Under the pieces are notes generated by a model. The model searched no databases. It saw nothing but the letters and a program-made list of their open reading frames with translations, and was not told where the DNA came from. The translations under genes and the position numbers were made by a program. Source: Fictibacillus barbaricus (GTDB lineage Bacteria > Bacillota > Bacilli > Bacillales > Fictibacillaceae). Taken from it: a stretch of 64,000 nucleotides of DNA. Within the stretch, counting starts at the first letter, position 1. Each line of letters opens with the position of its first letter. Shown here piece after piece: positions 37,361-46,802 of this stretch. Where the stretch lies: contig NZ_BMCE01000002.1 in assembly GCF_014635025.1 (NCBI RefSeq), positions 682,001-746,000 on the forward strand. The letters run 5' to 3'.

Positions 37361-38716
37361 ATGAAAGGAAATAAAGCTTCTAAGCTTTCCCTATTTGCCA
37401 TTACGTGGCCCATATTTATAGAAATTATGCTGCACATGTTGATGGGTAACGCAGATACACTCATGCTCAGCCAATATTCTGATCATTCAGTTGCTGCTGT
37501 CGGTCTTACTAACCAGCTATTATCAATCATTATTGTTATGTTCGGTTTTGTTGCTACTGGCGCAAGTGTTGTTATTGCACAGGCAATCGGGGCAAAACTT
37601 GAGAGAACAGCAGCAGAAGTAGCTGTTGTAGCAATAATGGGGAATCTACTTTTTGGCTTGATTTTAAGTGCAGCCTTGCTCATCTGGGGCGATGTCTTTT
37701 TAATGTGGATGAACACTCCTCCTGAATTAATGACTGAAGCTTCAAGCTACCTCTTAATAGTAGGTGGGTTCTCTTTTATACAGTCCGTTATTATGACGAT
37801 TGGAGCAGCCATCAGAAGTTACGGTTTTACAAAAGATGCCATGTATGTCACGATCGGCATGAACATATTAAATGTATTTGGTAACTATTTATTTATCTAT
37901 GGTGCACTCGGATTTCCTGTTTTAGGTGTAGAAGGTGTTGCAATCTCTACTTCATTTAGCCGCTTTTTAGGGTTAATCGTCATTCTTTACCTATTATTCA
38001 AGAGAACTTCTGTCCCACTACCTTTTGCTAGTGTCTTTAAACTGTTTCCGCTTCATATTAAGAGCGTTTTAAAGATTGGATTACCATCAGCTGGAGAACA
38101 CTTATCTTACAGCGGTTCTCAGATGCTGATAACGTTCTTTATTACATTGCTTGGCACAACAGCTCTGACAACAAAAGTTTACACATTTAATATCATGATG
38201 TTTATTTTCCTTTTTGCTGTTGCGATCGGGCAAGGAACGCAGATCCTAATCGGTCATTTGATCGGTGCAAAATCGTATGATTCCGCCTATAAAATGTGTT
38301 TAAATAGCCAGAAATACGCGATGATCATCAGTTTTCTGATGGCCGGAGTTGCCTCCCTTTTTGCAAAGCCGCTTCTTTCCATTTTTACAGATAATCCAGA
38401 GATCATTAAAGAAGGAACGCTATTGCTCTATTTAACGCTCCTACTTGAGCCTGGAAGGTCATTTAATCTTGTTATTATTTCAAGTTTAAGAGCAGCAGGT
38501 GATGTAAAGTTCCCTGTTGTTATGGGCGTAATCTCGATGTGGGGTGTCTCTGTTCCTCTCGCCTACATACTCGGTATCACATTTGATCTGGGATTAGCAG
38601 GTATATGGCTCGCTTTTACAGCAGATGAATGGCTGCGTGGATTGTTCATGCTATCGAGGTGGCGAAAAAGAAAATGGCAGAAGCAGCACCTTCTCCAAAC
38701 AGCTGCAACCGCATAG
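37361..38716 (+). CDS. MATE-family efflux transporter
   Basis: 451-residue protein with twelve predicted membrane helices and the two-fold MatE repeat (first half TWPIFIEIMLHMLMGNADTL..; second half from GLPSAGEHLSYSGSQMLITF). It exports cationic drugs or metabolites using Na+ or H+. Substrate not deducible. GGAGGGGG precedes the ATG. Single-gene unit flanked by terminators. Confidence 0.9.
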   Translation: MKGNKASKLSLFAITWPIFIEIMLHMLMGNADTLMLSQYSDHSVAAVGLTNQLLSIIIVMFGFVATGASVVIAQAIGAKLERTAAEVAVVAIMGNLLFGLILSAALLIWGDVFLMWMNTPPELMTEASSYLLIVGGFSFIQSVIMTIGAAIRSYGFTKDAMYVTIGMNILNVFGNYLFIYGALGFPVLGVEGVAISTSFSRFLGLIVILYLLFKRTSVPLPFASVFKLFPLHIKSVLKIGLPSAGEHLSYSGSQMLITFFITLLGTTALTTKVYTFNIMMFIFLFAVAIGQGTQILIGHLIGAKSYDSAYKMCLNSQKYAMIISFLMAGVASLFAKPLLSIFTDNPEIIKEGTLLLYLTLLLEPGRSFNLVIISSLRAAGDVKFPVVMGVISMWGVSVPLAYILGITFDLGLAGIWLAFTADEWLRGLFMLSRWRKRKWQKQHLLQTAATA

Positions 38717-38722
38717 GATGAG

Positions 38723-38755
38723 AAAACCGGAAAACATGAAGTTTTCCGGTTTTTT
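38723..38755. terminator. Terminator between the MATE gene and asnO
   Basis: AACCGGAAAAC/GTTTTCCGGTT stem, 5-nt loop, T6 on the plus strand. Confidence 0.85.
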
Positions 38756-38756
38756 A

Positions 38757-40604
38757 TTAATCCACAATATTAATCTTGTAGTCGGTCAGCCAGCTGTCGA
38801 TCTGAGCAAGATGTGCCATGAGTTGTGGACCTGTCATGAGCTGGCCAAACCAAGGTTCTTTAAATGTTTCTCCGTTCGTATCAATGATTTCTTGGACCCG
38901 TTTTCGATTCAACACTTCTAACAATGGTGACTCCTTATGATCAACGATAGACTGGAGCCAATCTTTAACCCCATTCGTATAATCCGGATGGAATGTCTTT
39001 GGATACGGACTTTTCTTTCGATATAAAACGTCGTTAGGAAGGATTCCCGTTAGTGCTTTTCTAAGGATTCCCTTCTCTCTTCCGTCCAGCATCTTCATAT
39101 CCCAAGGTATATTCCAGGCATATTCTACAATCCTATGATCGGCAAATGGCACTCTCACTTCAAGAGATGCTCCCATACTCATTCTATCTTTTCGATCTAA
39201 GAGTGTAGTCATAAACCAAATCATATTGAGATAGAAAATTTCACGTCTTCTCGCTTCTATTTTTGATTCGCCATCAAGTACAGGTGTCTCAATTATCGTT
39301 TCTTCATATCTTTGCTGAACATATGAAGCAAGATTTAACTTATTCGCCCATGTGTCTTGCAGGAGTTTTTGCCGTGCCTCTGTTGAACGCATCCAAGGAA
39401 ACATCTGACGATTCAAAAGCTCTTCTTTATGAAACCATGGATAACCACCAAAGATCTCATCGGCACATTCCCCAGATAGAGCTACGGTTGACTGTGGCTT
39501 AATCTGTCGGCAGAACCATAATAATGAAGAATCTACATCGGCCATCCCAGGCAGATCACGTACAGTAACTGCTTCGCGAAGATGATTGATCAATAACTCA
39601 TTATCTATTACACAGCTATGGTGAACAGAACCAGTCGCTTCAACCATCTGATTGATCCAATAAGCATCTGAGTTCGGCTGGTAATCGCTCGCTTTAAAAT
39701 ATTTATCGTTATCAACATAATCAATGCTGAATGTGTGCAGCTCTCCCTTGTTTTCTTCTTTAAAGAAATTTGCAGCAATAGCAGTTATTGCACTGGAATC
39801 CAAACCTCCCGATAAAAACGTACAAACCGGTACATCTGCAATGAGCTGGCGTGTAACAGCGTCATTTACAAGGCTGCGTACATTTTCAATCGTATCTTCG
39901 AGTGAATCATGATGAGGTTTACTCTCTACATTCCAATAACGCCAGATCTTTAATCCGTTTTTTGTGTATGTTGCGGCATGAGCAGGACGCAGTTCTTTAA
40001 TCCCTTTATATACGCCATTACCCGGTGTACGCGATGGTCCTAAGCCGAACACTTCCTGCAGTCCTTCTCGGTCAACTACTGCTTTCATTTCAGGATGTGC
40101 CAGTATCGATTTTATTTCGGAACCAAACAAGAACATACCGCCCTTTTCTGTGTAAAAAAACGGTTTTACACCTAAGCGGTCACGGGCTACAAATAAGCTT
40201 TGCTTCTCTTCATCCCATATGCCAAACGCGAAGATTCCGTTAAATTTGTCGATGCATCCTTCTCCCCATTCTATATAGGAAAGCAGGAGCACTTCAGTAT
40301 CAGAGTGTCCTTCAAATGTGTACCCTCTTTGTAAAAGTTCTTTTCTTAAATCCTCTGTATTGTACAATTCACCGTTATAACAAAGTGTATAATTTGTTTT
40401 GTTCTTTGTTCTTGTCATTGGCTGAACGCCGCCTTCAATATCTACTACGGCTAATCTGGCGTGGCCAAAACCTGCATGTGTGGTGCTCCAAACATTAAGT
40501 GCATCTGGTCCTCTTTTTGATAAGGGTGTCGCCATTTTTATTAAAATATTCTTTTCATTTATAAGGCTACGATTCCAATCTGCCCAACCGGTTATTCCGC
40601 ACAT
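38757..40604 (-). CDS. asnO: Asparagine synthetase (glutamine-hydrolysing), AsnO type
   Basis: 615 residues. Starting at 40604 gives MCGITGW, so Cys2 becomes the N-terminal nucleophile of the glutaminase domain; an upstream Met would bury it. The synthetase domain shows the PPi loop FLSGGLDSS near residue 265. It converts aspartate and glutamine to asparagine. Length and the later yisL gene in the window point to B. subtilis AsnO (YisO), needed for sporulation; AAAGGA lies 8 bp upstream. Confidence 0.9.
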   Translation of the reverse strand: MCGITGWADWNRSLINEKNILIKMATPLSKRGPDALNVWSTTHAGFGHARLAVVDIEGGVQPMTRTKNKTNYTLCYNGELYNTEDLRKELLQRGYTFEGHSDTEVLLLSYIEWGEGCIDKFNGIFAFGIWDEEKQSLFVARDRLGVKPFFYTEKGGMFLFGSEIKSILAHPEMKAVVDREGLQEVFGLGPSRTPGNGVYKGIKELRPAHAATYTKNGLKIWRYWNVESKPHHDSLEDTIENVRSLVNDAVTRQLIADVPVCTFLSGGLDSSAITAIAANFFKEENKGELHTFSIDYVDNDKYFKASDYQPNSDAYWINQMVEATGSVHHSCVIDNELLINHLREAVTVRDLPGMADVDSSLLWFCRQIKPQSTVALSGECADEIFGGYPWFHKEELLNRQMFPWMRSTEARQKLLQDTWANKLNLASYVQQRYEETIIETPVLDGESKIEARRREIFYLNMIWFMTTLLDRKDRMSMGASLEVRVPFADHRIVEYAWNIPWDMKMLDGREKGILRKALTGILPNDVLYRKKSPYPKTFHPDYTNGVKDWLQSIVDHKESPLLEVLNRKRVQEIIDTNGETFKEPWFGQLMTGPQLMAHLAQIDSWLTDYKINIVD

Positions 40605-40765
40605 TGGCTTCATCCTTTCTATACAAACTCCAAATTTCAGTACGCATGCCCATTACTCAGCATATGCTTTCATCCTTGTACGGGTGTTAATGAAATAATT
40701 TGTGTATGTTCTCACATCTTGTATATAATGAAGACATATTTCAGAAGATAAAAGGTGATAATTGG

Positions 40766-41860
40766 ATGCCACAGTCGAAGTTTTTTCGTTTCGGTTACGG
40801 ATTGCTGCTCATTTTTCTTATTATTTTAGTTGGAACTAAGATTGATTTTATTTTCAGACCGATCGTCGTCCTTGTACAGACGTTATTCTTTCCGTTTTTA
40901 TTAGGCGGTGTCCTGTATTATTTGTTCCGCCCAGTTGTTCAGTTTTTACATAAGCGGAACGTGCCAAAGGTATTATCCATCTTACTCATCTACCTCCTGG
41001 CTATCGGACTCTTCGTATTATTGTTCTATTCTATTGGTCCGGTATTACAAAGACAGGTTAGCACTTTAGTAGAGAATACACCTGCTCTTATTGATGCGAT
41101 TCGTTCAAAATTGTATGACCTTCAGCAAAGCGAATGGGTCAATCAATTCCAGGAAAGTGAACAGTTTGACTTAAAAGAAATCTCTGAAAAAGTTACAGCT
41201 TATCTTTCGTACAGTGTTCAAACGATTGGAACTAATATTGCTAATTTCATAGGAATCATCACTAACATCATCATGATTTTTGTAACAGTACCATTTATAC
41301 TTTATTACATGCTAAAAGAGGGTGAAAAGGCGCCACATATGGTGCTGCAGACTCTTCCTGAAAAACAGCGTAATAATGGAACAAAAATTTTAAAAGATAT
41401 GGATATTGCCTTAAGCTCTTATATCCAAGGGCAGATCTTGGTCAGTGTTTGTGTAGGTACTATGCTTTACATCGGGTACCTCATAATAGGTATCGAGTAC
41501 TCACTAATCCTAGCAATTATCGCCATGTTTACGAATGTTATTCCGTTCTTGGGGCCGATTATTGGAGTCGTTCCAGCATTAGTCGTCGCGATCGTTGATT
41601 CCCCTGCTATGATAATTAAGGTACTGGTCGTTATGGTTATCGCTCAACAGATCGAGGGTAACGTGATATCACCGCAAGTTATGGGTAAAAAGCTCGACAT
41701 TCACCCGCTTACGATCATTTCCATCTTGCTTGTAGCTGGAAGTCTTGGCGGATTACTCGGGTTAATCTTAGCTGTTCCGGTATATGCCGTATTAAAAGTA
41801 ATCGCACTTCACACATACCGATTGATTAATTTGAGAAGAGCAAAAGAATTAGAGGATTAA
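40766..41860 (+). CDS. AI-2E family (PerM-type) membrane protein
   Basis: 364-residue protein with seven or eight membrane helices and the conserved FLGPIIGVVPALVVA and GNVISPQVMGKKLDIHPL segments. Members are proposed exporters or ion transporters; function here unknown (B. subtilis YueF/YtvI types). Start at 40766 (MPQSKFFRFGYG) has AAAGGTGA 7 bp upstream; the frame is open 22 codons further. Confidence 0.85.
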   Translation: MPQSKFFRFGYGLLLIFLIILVGTKIDFIFRPIVVLVQTLFFPFLLGGVLYYLFRPVVQFLHKRNVPKVLSILLIYLLAIGLFVLLFYSIGPVLQRQVSTLVENTPALIDAIRSKLYDLQQSEWVNQFQESEQFDLKEISEKVTAYLSYSVQTIGTNIANFIGIITNIIMIFVTVPFILYYMLKEGEKAPHMVLQTLPEKQRNNGTKILKDMDIALSSYIQGQILVSVCVGTMLYIGYLIIGIEYSLILAIIAMFTNVIPFLGPIIGVVPALVVAIVDSPAMIIKVLVVMVIAQQIEGNVISPQVMGKKLDIHPLTIISILLVAGSLGGLLGLILAVPVYAVLKVIALHTYRLINLRRAKELED

Positions 41861-41865
41861 GAGGA

Positions 41866-41896
41866 AAAAGCACCGGCTGTGACTGGTGCTTTTTTG
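41866..41896 (+). terminator. Terminator of the AI-2E gene
   Basis: AAGCACCGG/CTGGTGCTT hairpin followed by T6. Confidence 0.8.
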
Positions 41897-41932
41897 TGTG
41901 GATTTGATAGGAGTGTATGGATTGAATGGCGT

Positions 41933-42078
41933 GCTCGTAAATCTTGGATTCCGCTCGTAAATCTTGGATTCCGCTCGTAAATCTTGGATTCCGCTCGTAA
42001 ATCTTGGATTCCGCTCGTAAATCTTGGATTCCGCTCGTAAATCTTGGATTCCGCTCGTAAATCTTGGATTCCGCTCGT
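41933..42078. repeat. 20-bp tandem repeat array (7 exact units)
   Basis: GCTCGTAAATCTTGGATTCC repeated seven times without change at 41933, 41953, 41973, 41993, 42013, 42033 and 42053, then a 6-base partial unit. It lies between the terminators of two convergent genes. Right after it, GCTCGTTCAGC (42073-42083) and GCTGAACGAGC (42097-42107) make a perfect inverted repeat whose first bases continue the array. The 20-bp period leaves all three minus-strand frames open, producing spurious ORFs. Confidence 0.95.
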
Positions 42079-42107
42079 TCAGCGAGCATACATGCCGCTG
42101 AACGAGC
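42073..42107. repeat. 11-bp inverted repeat at the end of the array
   Basis: GCTCGTTCAGC and GCTGAACGAGC around a 13-nt loop; the left arm shares GCTCGT with the array unit. No T-run follows, so it is not an ordinary terminator. Confidence 0.85.
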
Positions 42108-42130
42108 TTAAAAGAAAACTCTGCATCTAT

Positions 42131-42167
42131 AAAATAAAAACACACCATTTCCCTAAAAATGGTGTGT
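42131..42167 (-). terminator. mtnD terminator
   Basis: 11-bp stem ACACACCATTT/AAATGGTGTGT (42140-42150, 42157-42167), minus-strand tail TTTTATTTTA. Ends the mtnW-X-B-D operon. Confidence 0.85.
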
Positions 42168-42175
42168 TCTTTCAA

Positions 42176-42712
42176 TTATTTCGCTTCTTGAGGCTCTTTG
42201 TCGTAGATTGGCACCCAGCCTTCTTTTGATTTAAAGATACGAACCGCTACTACTTTGCGGTCTTCTTGCAGTGTGAAATAATGACGGAAGTTTTCAGGAA
42301 CTGAGATCAGGTCACCTGGTTCAAGTTCTACATCAAAAAATCTTCCGTTCGGCCCCTCAATCGCAAAGATACCATGGCCAGAAACAATGAAGCGCACCTC
42401 ATCATCTGTATGGTGGTGTTCGGCTAGGAAGTTTTTCAAAAGTTCATCCAAATTTGGAGTTGCATCTGAAAGGGAGATAACATCTTCGGTTACATACCCA
42501 CGGCGTGTAGAGATATCATCGATCTCACTGCGGAATGTTTGGATAACCTCTGCTTTTTCTTCGTCACTTAAAGAGTAGTTCTCGCGAAGATGTGCGGGAA
42601 GTTTTTCGATATCCCACTTCTCATAAATAACTTCTTGGGAATTCAAATACGTTTCTACCTCACTTTGGTTTTCAATTCTTTCGTTGTTATCATGAAATCG
42701 TAGTTGTGCCAT
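42176..42712 (-). CDS. mtnD: Acireductone dioxygenase
   Basis: 178-residue cupin enzyme that oxidises the acireductone to the 2-oxo acid precursor of methionine and formate. Metal ligands are in [12 protein letters not shown] (HxH...E) and the later FRHYFT (His). Start at 42712 (MAQLRF) has TTGGAGG 8 bp upstream and overlaps the end of mtnB by 23 bp. Last gene of the salvage operon. Confidence 0.94.
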   Translation of the reverse strand: MAQLRFHDNNERIENQSEVETYLNSQEVIYEKWDIEKLPAHLRENYSLSDEEKAEVIQTFRSEIDDISTRRGYVTEDVISLSDATPNLDELLKNFLAEHHHTDDEVRFIVSGHGIFAIEGPNGRFFDVELEPGDLISVPENFRHYFTLQEDRKVVAVRIFKSKEGWVPIYDKEPQEAK

Positions 42713-43355
42713 TTTTAACGCCTCCAAATGAATTATTTTTATTTAAAAAAGTAAGAGTCTGCAGTTTTATTTGGTATGAGAACAAAAACTCAAATGCTTC
42801 TAAATGCTTTTTAGCTTCAAATGCATTTCTGCCCCATACGGTAATTCCATGATTGCGAATCAGTACTGCCTTCGTTTCAGGTTTTATTACAGCACCAACA
42901 GCTTCAGACAATTTAGTTAAGTCTGCATAGTTTTCCACGATCGGAACTGTGATCTTACCGTCTTCCTCCCAGATTCCAAATGCTTTGATCAATTCTTGGC
43001 CTTGAAATGTGATCTCGCCCTCATCACCGTAAATTTCGGAGATCAAATTGTTATCAACGGTGTGGACGTGGAGACAGCAGCCCGCATCTGTTAACCGGTA
43101 AACTTCACAATGTATCCCCGTTTCAGCAGAAGCATTAAGATGGGTTTCTTCAACAGGCTTGCCGTAACCATCAACAAGCAAAAAGTCTTCAGAAGTACGT
43201 TTGGTTTTTTCTTTTCCGCTTGCAGAAACATAAAAGGCAAGCGGAGAATCACTCACTTTTATAGAAACATTGCCGCTTGTGCCAGGAAACCAGTTCCTAG
43301 CTGCTAATTCATCTTTTACATCAGCAAGTTCGTTCCAGCGCTGCTGTTTCGTCAA
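42690..43355 (-). CDS. mtnB: Methylthioribulose-1-phosphate dehydratase
   Basis: 221-residue class II aldolase-fold enzyme. GTSGNVSIK near residue 25, zinc-binding LHVHTVDNN and [10 protein letters not shown] are conserved. It removes water from methylthioribulose-1-phosphate. The C-terminal 15 or so residues, [15 protein letters not shown], exceed the B. subtilis protein and are read across the mtnD ribosome binding site, so they may be a recent stop-loss extension. Overlaps mtnX by 4 bp. Confidence 0.93.
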   Translation of the reverse strand: MTKQQRWNELADVKDELAARNWFPGTSGNVSIKVSDSPLAFYVSASGKEKTKRTSEDFLLVDGYGKPVEETHLNASAETGIHCEVYRLTDAGCCLHVHTVDNNLISEIYGDEGEITFQGQELIKAFGIWEEDGKITVPIVENYADLTKLSEAVGAVIKPETKAVLIRNHGITVWGRNAFEAKKHLEAFEFLFSYQIKLQTLTFLNKNNSFGGVKNGTTTIS

Positions 43356-44023
43356 CTTCTTACACCTCTTTTCTCTAATGCATGAATAACGTCATAAAAC
43401 GTTTCAAAAGGTGTAAATGGAATGTTGTTTTCTTGACATTTTTTGATTAGATAATCTCTTGCAAAAACAACATCCGCTAGTTTTGATGCTTGCAGATCAG
43501 TTATGGAATCACCAATCACGATCTTTTCTGCAACTCTGTACCGAGTCACTAGTCCACGTATTACAGAGGGCTTACAGCAGCCACAGTCATTTTCACAGAG
43601 GGCATCGCATGCATTCGGCCATGTGATTTTAATTGTATCTCCCGAGAAATCACTGGCATTACAGATAATCTGCTCGGGTTCAATTTTATTTTTTAATACA
43701 GGATAAACAAAGAAATCGATACCACCGCTTACGATGTAGAGTGGGATGTTCTCCTTCTTCGTGTAGTCGATGAATTCTTGAAAGCCATCTCTAATCTTAG
43801 ACCGGGTTAAGACAAAATCGATAATCTCTTGTTTTTTTTCAGAAGAAATTCTCGAAAACATCTTCCCTACCCCTTCACGGATCGAGATCGTTTCATTCAA
43901 GATGTCATTTACGATCGGCTGCCAGCCTTCAGGGGCAAATTCCTCCATAATGGCAACGATGTTATCCTTCTCGGTTACAGTGCCATCAAAATCGCAAAAG
44001 ATTACGGATTCATGGGTTGTCAT
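43352..44023 (-). CDS. mtnX: HK-MTPenyl-1-P phosphatase
   Basis: 223-residue HAD phosphatase: [10 protein letters not shown] nucleophile motif, VSGGIDFFV and [11 protein letters not shown]. It dephosphorylates 2-hydroxy-3-keto-5-methylthiopentenyl-1-phosphate. A run [10 protein letters not shown] with four cysteines near residue 138 may bind metal. Four-base overlaps on each side (with mtnW and mtnB) imply coupled translation. Confidence 0.93.
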   Translation of the reverse strand: MTTHESVIFCDFDGTVTEKDNIVAIMEEFAPEGWQPIVNDILNETISIREGVGKMFSRISSEKKQEIIDFVLTRSKIRDGFQEFIDYTKKENIPLYIVSGGIDFFVYPVLKNKIEPEQIICNASDFSGDTIKITWPNACDALCENDCGCCKPSVIRGLVTRYRVAEKIVIGDSITDLQASKLADVVFARDYLIKKCQENNIPFTPFETFYDVIHALEKRGVRS

Positions 44024-45261
44024 TTAACGGGAACCCCTCCCCAAAGCTCTAATGCTTTTTGAAGTTCAGAGTGCGTGTCTGCATAATCACCAAAGTCTTC
44101 ACCCTTAATAACTGCATCTACAGCTTGACGAAAAGCACGAGCACCACCTGCAGCTCCATCTGGATGACCGTGGATTCCGCCTCCCGCATTGATAACACTG
44201 TCTATACCAAAGTCATTGAATAAAACTGGTGTCAGGCCGGGATGTATTCCTGCTGAAGGCACTGGGAATGCTTTTTTCAGCGCAATCGACTCTGTCGTTA
44301 AAGACTCGGCAATGCTTAATGTTTCACTTCGCTCAAGTGCAACACTGCCATAAGATGACGGGAACAATACAAGATCTGCACCTGCATAACGCAGTAATTT
44401 ACCTAGCAAAACAGAATAGCTTATCCCATATAGTGCAGATGAACCGATCGCACCTGATAATGCTGGATGCGCCATGATTGGAAGCGGTATTTCTTTATCC
44501 TCAGCCAACTCCTGAAGTACATCAGGTCCATAAGACAGTACGTTAAACAATAGAGCATTCGCTCCTAATTCTGCAGCACGTCTTGCTTTATCGCGCAGTC
44601 CGCTTGTTCTCCCTGTAAGGTTCACGGCATAAAGCGTCTTTTCTCCAGTACGTCCTTCAACTGAATCTAAAACTTCTTTAGCAGCTTTAATCCGTTCTTC
44701 AAAAGGAGTAAGCGGGTTTTCAAATAAAATCTCGTCATCCTTTACTAGATCTACTCCGCCTAGAGCTTGCTCATACAGCTGCTGTTTAAAAAACGATAGG
44801 TCCTTGCCAAGCACTCCTTTAAAAATGCTCATCACCAGGGGACGATTATGTACGCCCAAAATGTCTCTAATCCCTGAGATACCATATTTCGGACCTGGAA
44901 AACGTTGCTCTAGTTGTTTATCAAACTCTAAATCAACCAGCTTGATCTCCCCATCTAACGAAAGCTTTCCGAATACAGTTGTAAGAATGGCCGGTATATC
45001 GTTGGAAAAATTGGCTGAAGGGTATGAAATTTTCAGCAGTCCTTTTTTCCTTTTGCTGCCCAGATATTGATCGGCAGCTGTATCCCCAGGAAGCTCTCTC
45101 ACTTCTTCAACAATTCCCTTATGTTTTAAAAGCTGATCCTGTTCAAGTTGAGGAAGATCTGTCCACGAACCAACCGTTAATCCCAGAGCAATGCCCTCTG
45201 CCTTTTTCTCTAGATTCTCTTTTTTATCATGCACCAAATACGTTGCAGTAATTTTGCTCAT
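44020..45261 (-). CDS. mtnW: RuBisCO-like enolase (DK-MTP-1-P enolase)
   Basis: 413-residue RuBisCO-like protein (form IV) that enolises 2,3-diketo-5-methylthiopentyl-1-phosphate. The metal-site motif [10 protein letters not shown], with the lysine that is carbamylated, is intact. It opens the mtnW-X-B-D operon, after a SAM-I riboswitch. Start at 45261 ([10 protein letters not shown]) has AAAGGAG about 10 bp upstream; 14 additional in-frame residues would begin in the terminator region. Confidence 0.94.
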   Translation of the reverse strand: MSKITATYLVHDKKENLEKKAEGIALGLTVGSWTDLPQLEQDQLLKHKGIVEEVRELPGDTAADQYLGSKRKKGLLKISYPSANFSNDIPAILTTVFGKLSLDGEIKLVDLEFDKQLEQRFPGPKYGISGIRDILGVHNRPLVMSIFKGVLGKDLSFFKQQLYEQALGGVDLVKDDEILFENPLTPFEERIKAAKEVLDSVEGRTGEKTLYAVNLTGRTSGLRDKARRAAELGANALLFNVLSYGPDVLQELAEDKEIPLPIMAHPALSGAIGSSALYGISYSVLLGKLLRYAGADLVLFPSSYGSVALERSETLSIAESLTTESIALKKAFPVPSAGIHPGLTPVLFNDFGIDSVINAGGGIHGHPDGAAGGARAFRQAVDAVIKGEDFGDYADTHSELQKALELWGGVPVK

Positions 45262-45287
45262 GTTGAATAAACTCCTTTCAAACACAC

Positions 45288-45313
45288 TAAAAAGCCCCTT
45301 CACGAGGAAGGGG
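45288..45313 (-). terminator. Expression-platform terminator of the mtnW SAM riboswitch
   Basis: GCCCCTTC/GAAGGGGC with a 4-5-nt loop, then T5 on the minus strand, 25-30 bp before the mtnW start. Formed when SAM is bound. Confidence 0.85.
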
Positions 45314-45337
45314 CACCAAAATCGTCAGTTCCGCTTC

Positions 45338-45457
45338 CTCTTATCTCTCAGTCTGATCAAATAGACTGCAAGAATTAGCACCGTTTTCAGCTAGATCAAT
45401 AGCTGAATGGTTGCCGGGTTTCATCGGGCTAGTCCCTCCACCTGCTCTTAATAAGAG
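45338..45457 (-). ncRNA. SAM-I (S-box) riboswitch of mtnW-X-B-D
   Basis: 120-nt aptamer with all conserved parts on the minus strand: CTCTTAT..AAGAG opening P1, AGGTGGAGGGACTAGCCC, GATGAAACCCGGCAACC, GGTGCTAATTC and closing GATAAGAG. SAM binding should stop transcription at the terminator downstream, so the operon is on when SAM is low. Confidence 0.95.
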
Positions 45458-45528
45458 TGCAAATTGTTAGAATATAATTTTAATTGTGATTATGACAGTC
45501 CAATTATGATCTGTCAACCCTAACTTTT

Positions 45529-46695
45529 TTATAACAGTTTTGTAATTCGGTCAGCTGCTTCGATCAAACGTTCTTCTGAAGTTAACAGTCCTGCCCGGAC
45601 GTATCTGTCTCCTTCCTTCCCAAATCCGATTCCTGGGGCAACAACAACATGCGCTTTTTCTAAAAGATAATCTGCGAACGTTTCAGACGTATACCCTTTT
45701 GGAACAGGCAGCCAGCAGAAAAAGGATCCTTTTGGCGCTTCCACACTCCACCCATTCTCATTAAGGCGGCCAATAAAAGCATCGCGCCGCTTTTCGTATG
45801 TCTGAACAAGCTCATCTACACAGTTCTGAGAGCCGTTAAGCGCCTCTGCTGCTGCATGTTGAACAGCACCGAACAAACTGACATAAAAATGATCTTGCAG
45901 AAGGTTTATAGATTCAATAACCTGCTCGTTTCCTACAGCAAAGCCTACACGCCATCCGGCCATGTTGTAGGTTTTAGACAGGGTATAGATCTCAATGCCT
46001 ACGTCCTTTGCTCCTTCAACTTCTAAAAAGCTTACTGGTTTTTTACCTTCAAATCCAATTGCTCCATACGCAAAGTCATGACAAACTAAAATATCGTGTT
46101 TTCTAGCAAGTTCAATTGTTTCTTCAAAAAACGGTTTTGTCGCAACCCCAGCTGTAGGATTGTTAGGGTAATTTAAAAACATTAGTTTAGCAGCTTGAAG
46201 CACTTTGTCTGATAGCTGATCATAACGCGGCAAGAATTCATTCTCTTTACGAAGGGGCATCGTTTCCATTTTTGCTCCAGCCATAGCGATCCCTGACCAA
46301 TAGTCGGGATACCCCGGGTCAGGAACTAGCGCAACATCACCAGGATTTAAATAACACTGCGATAGTTCTACTAAACCTACTTTTCCCCCAAAAAGTACAG
46401 CTACTTCTTTTTCAGGATCAAGCGTTACGCCGTATTCTCTTTTATAAAAATCAGCTGCAGCTTGTTTAAGAAAATGATGTCCTCGAAAAGGAGAATATTT
46501 ATGATAATCAGGGTTATCCGCACCTTCTTTTAATGCTTCAACAATGTGTTGAGGTGTAGGCTGATCCGGGTTGCCTTGTCCAAGATTAATAACATCATAG
46601 CCTTGCTCTGCATAGCGAGATACTTTTTTTACAAGCTTCGCGAAAAACTGCTCCGGGAGTTTCCCCATCACTTCTGCCTGCTCAAAACGTTTCAC
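45529..46695 (-). CDS. mtnE: Methionine-salvage aminotransferase MtnE
   Basis: 388-residue fold-type I PLP aminotransferase. The Schiff-base lysine is in YTLSKTYNMAGWRVG. It transaminates 2-oxo-4-methylthiobutyrate to methionine, the last step of salvage. A GTG at 46695 gives MKRFEQAEVMGKLPEQFF, aligning with the B. subtilis protein start and with GGAAG 8 bp upstream; an ATG two codons earlier has no room for a site. Divergent from mtnU. No riboswitch seen in front of it. Confidence 0.88.
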   Translation of the reverse strand: MKRFEQAEVMGKLPEQFFAKLVKKVSRYAEQGYDVINLGQGNPDQPTPQHIVEALKEGADNPDYHKYSPFRGHHFLKQAAADFYKREYGVTLDPEKEVAVLFGGKVGLVELSQCYLNPGDVALVPDPGYPDYWSGIAMAGAKMETMPLRKENEFLPRYDQLSDKVLQAAKLMFLNYPNNPTAGVATKPFFEETIELARKHDILVCHDFAYGAIGFEGKKPVSFLEVEGAKDVGIEIYTLSKTYNMAGWRVGFAVGNEQVIESINLLQDHFYVSLFGAVQHAAAEALNGSQNCVDELVQTYEKRRDAFIGRLNENGWSVEAPKGSFFCWLPVPKGYTSETFADYLLEKAHVVVAPGIGFGKEGDRYVRAGLLTSEERLIEAADRITKLL

Positions 46696-46802
46696 GTCCA
46701 TCACTTCCAGTCTAATTTGAATGTTCTTGAAATTCTAATCAGTTATGTTATACGCTTAAGTAAATTCTGTAAAGACTTTTTTACACTGTGGGGGTATAGT
46801 TT

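Noticed and set aside
41933-42078. Possible CRISPR array
   Set aside because: Units are contiguous, with no unique spacers, and there are no cas genes in the window.
41826-42175. Two overlapping minus-strand ORFs of 87 and 108 codons with repeated ERNPRFTS/GIQDLRAESKIY peptides
   Set aside because: They are a by-product of the 20-bp tandem repeat, which keeps all three frames open; there is no ribosome binding site and they cross two terminators.
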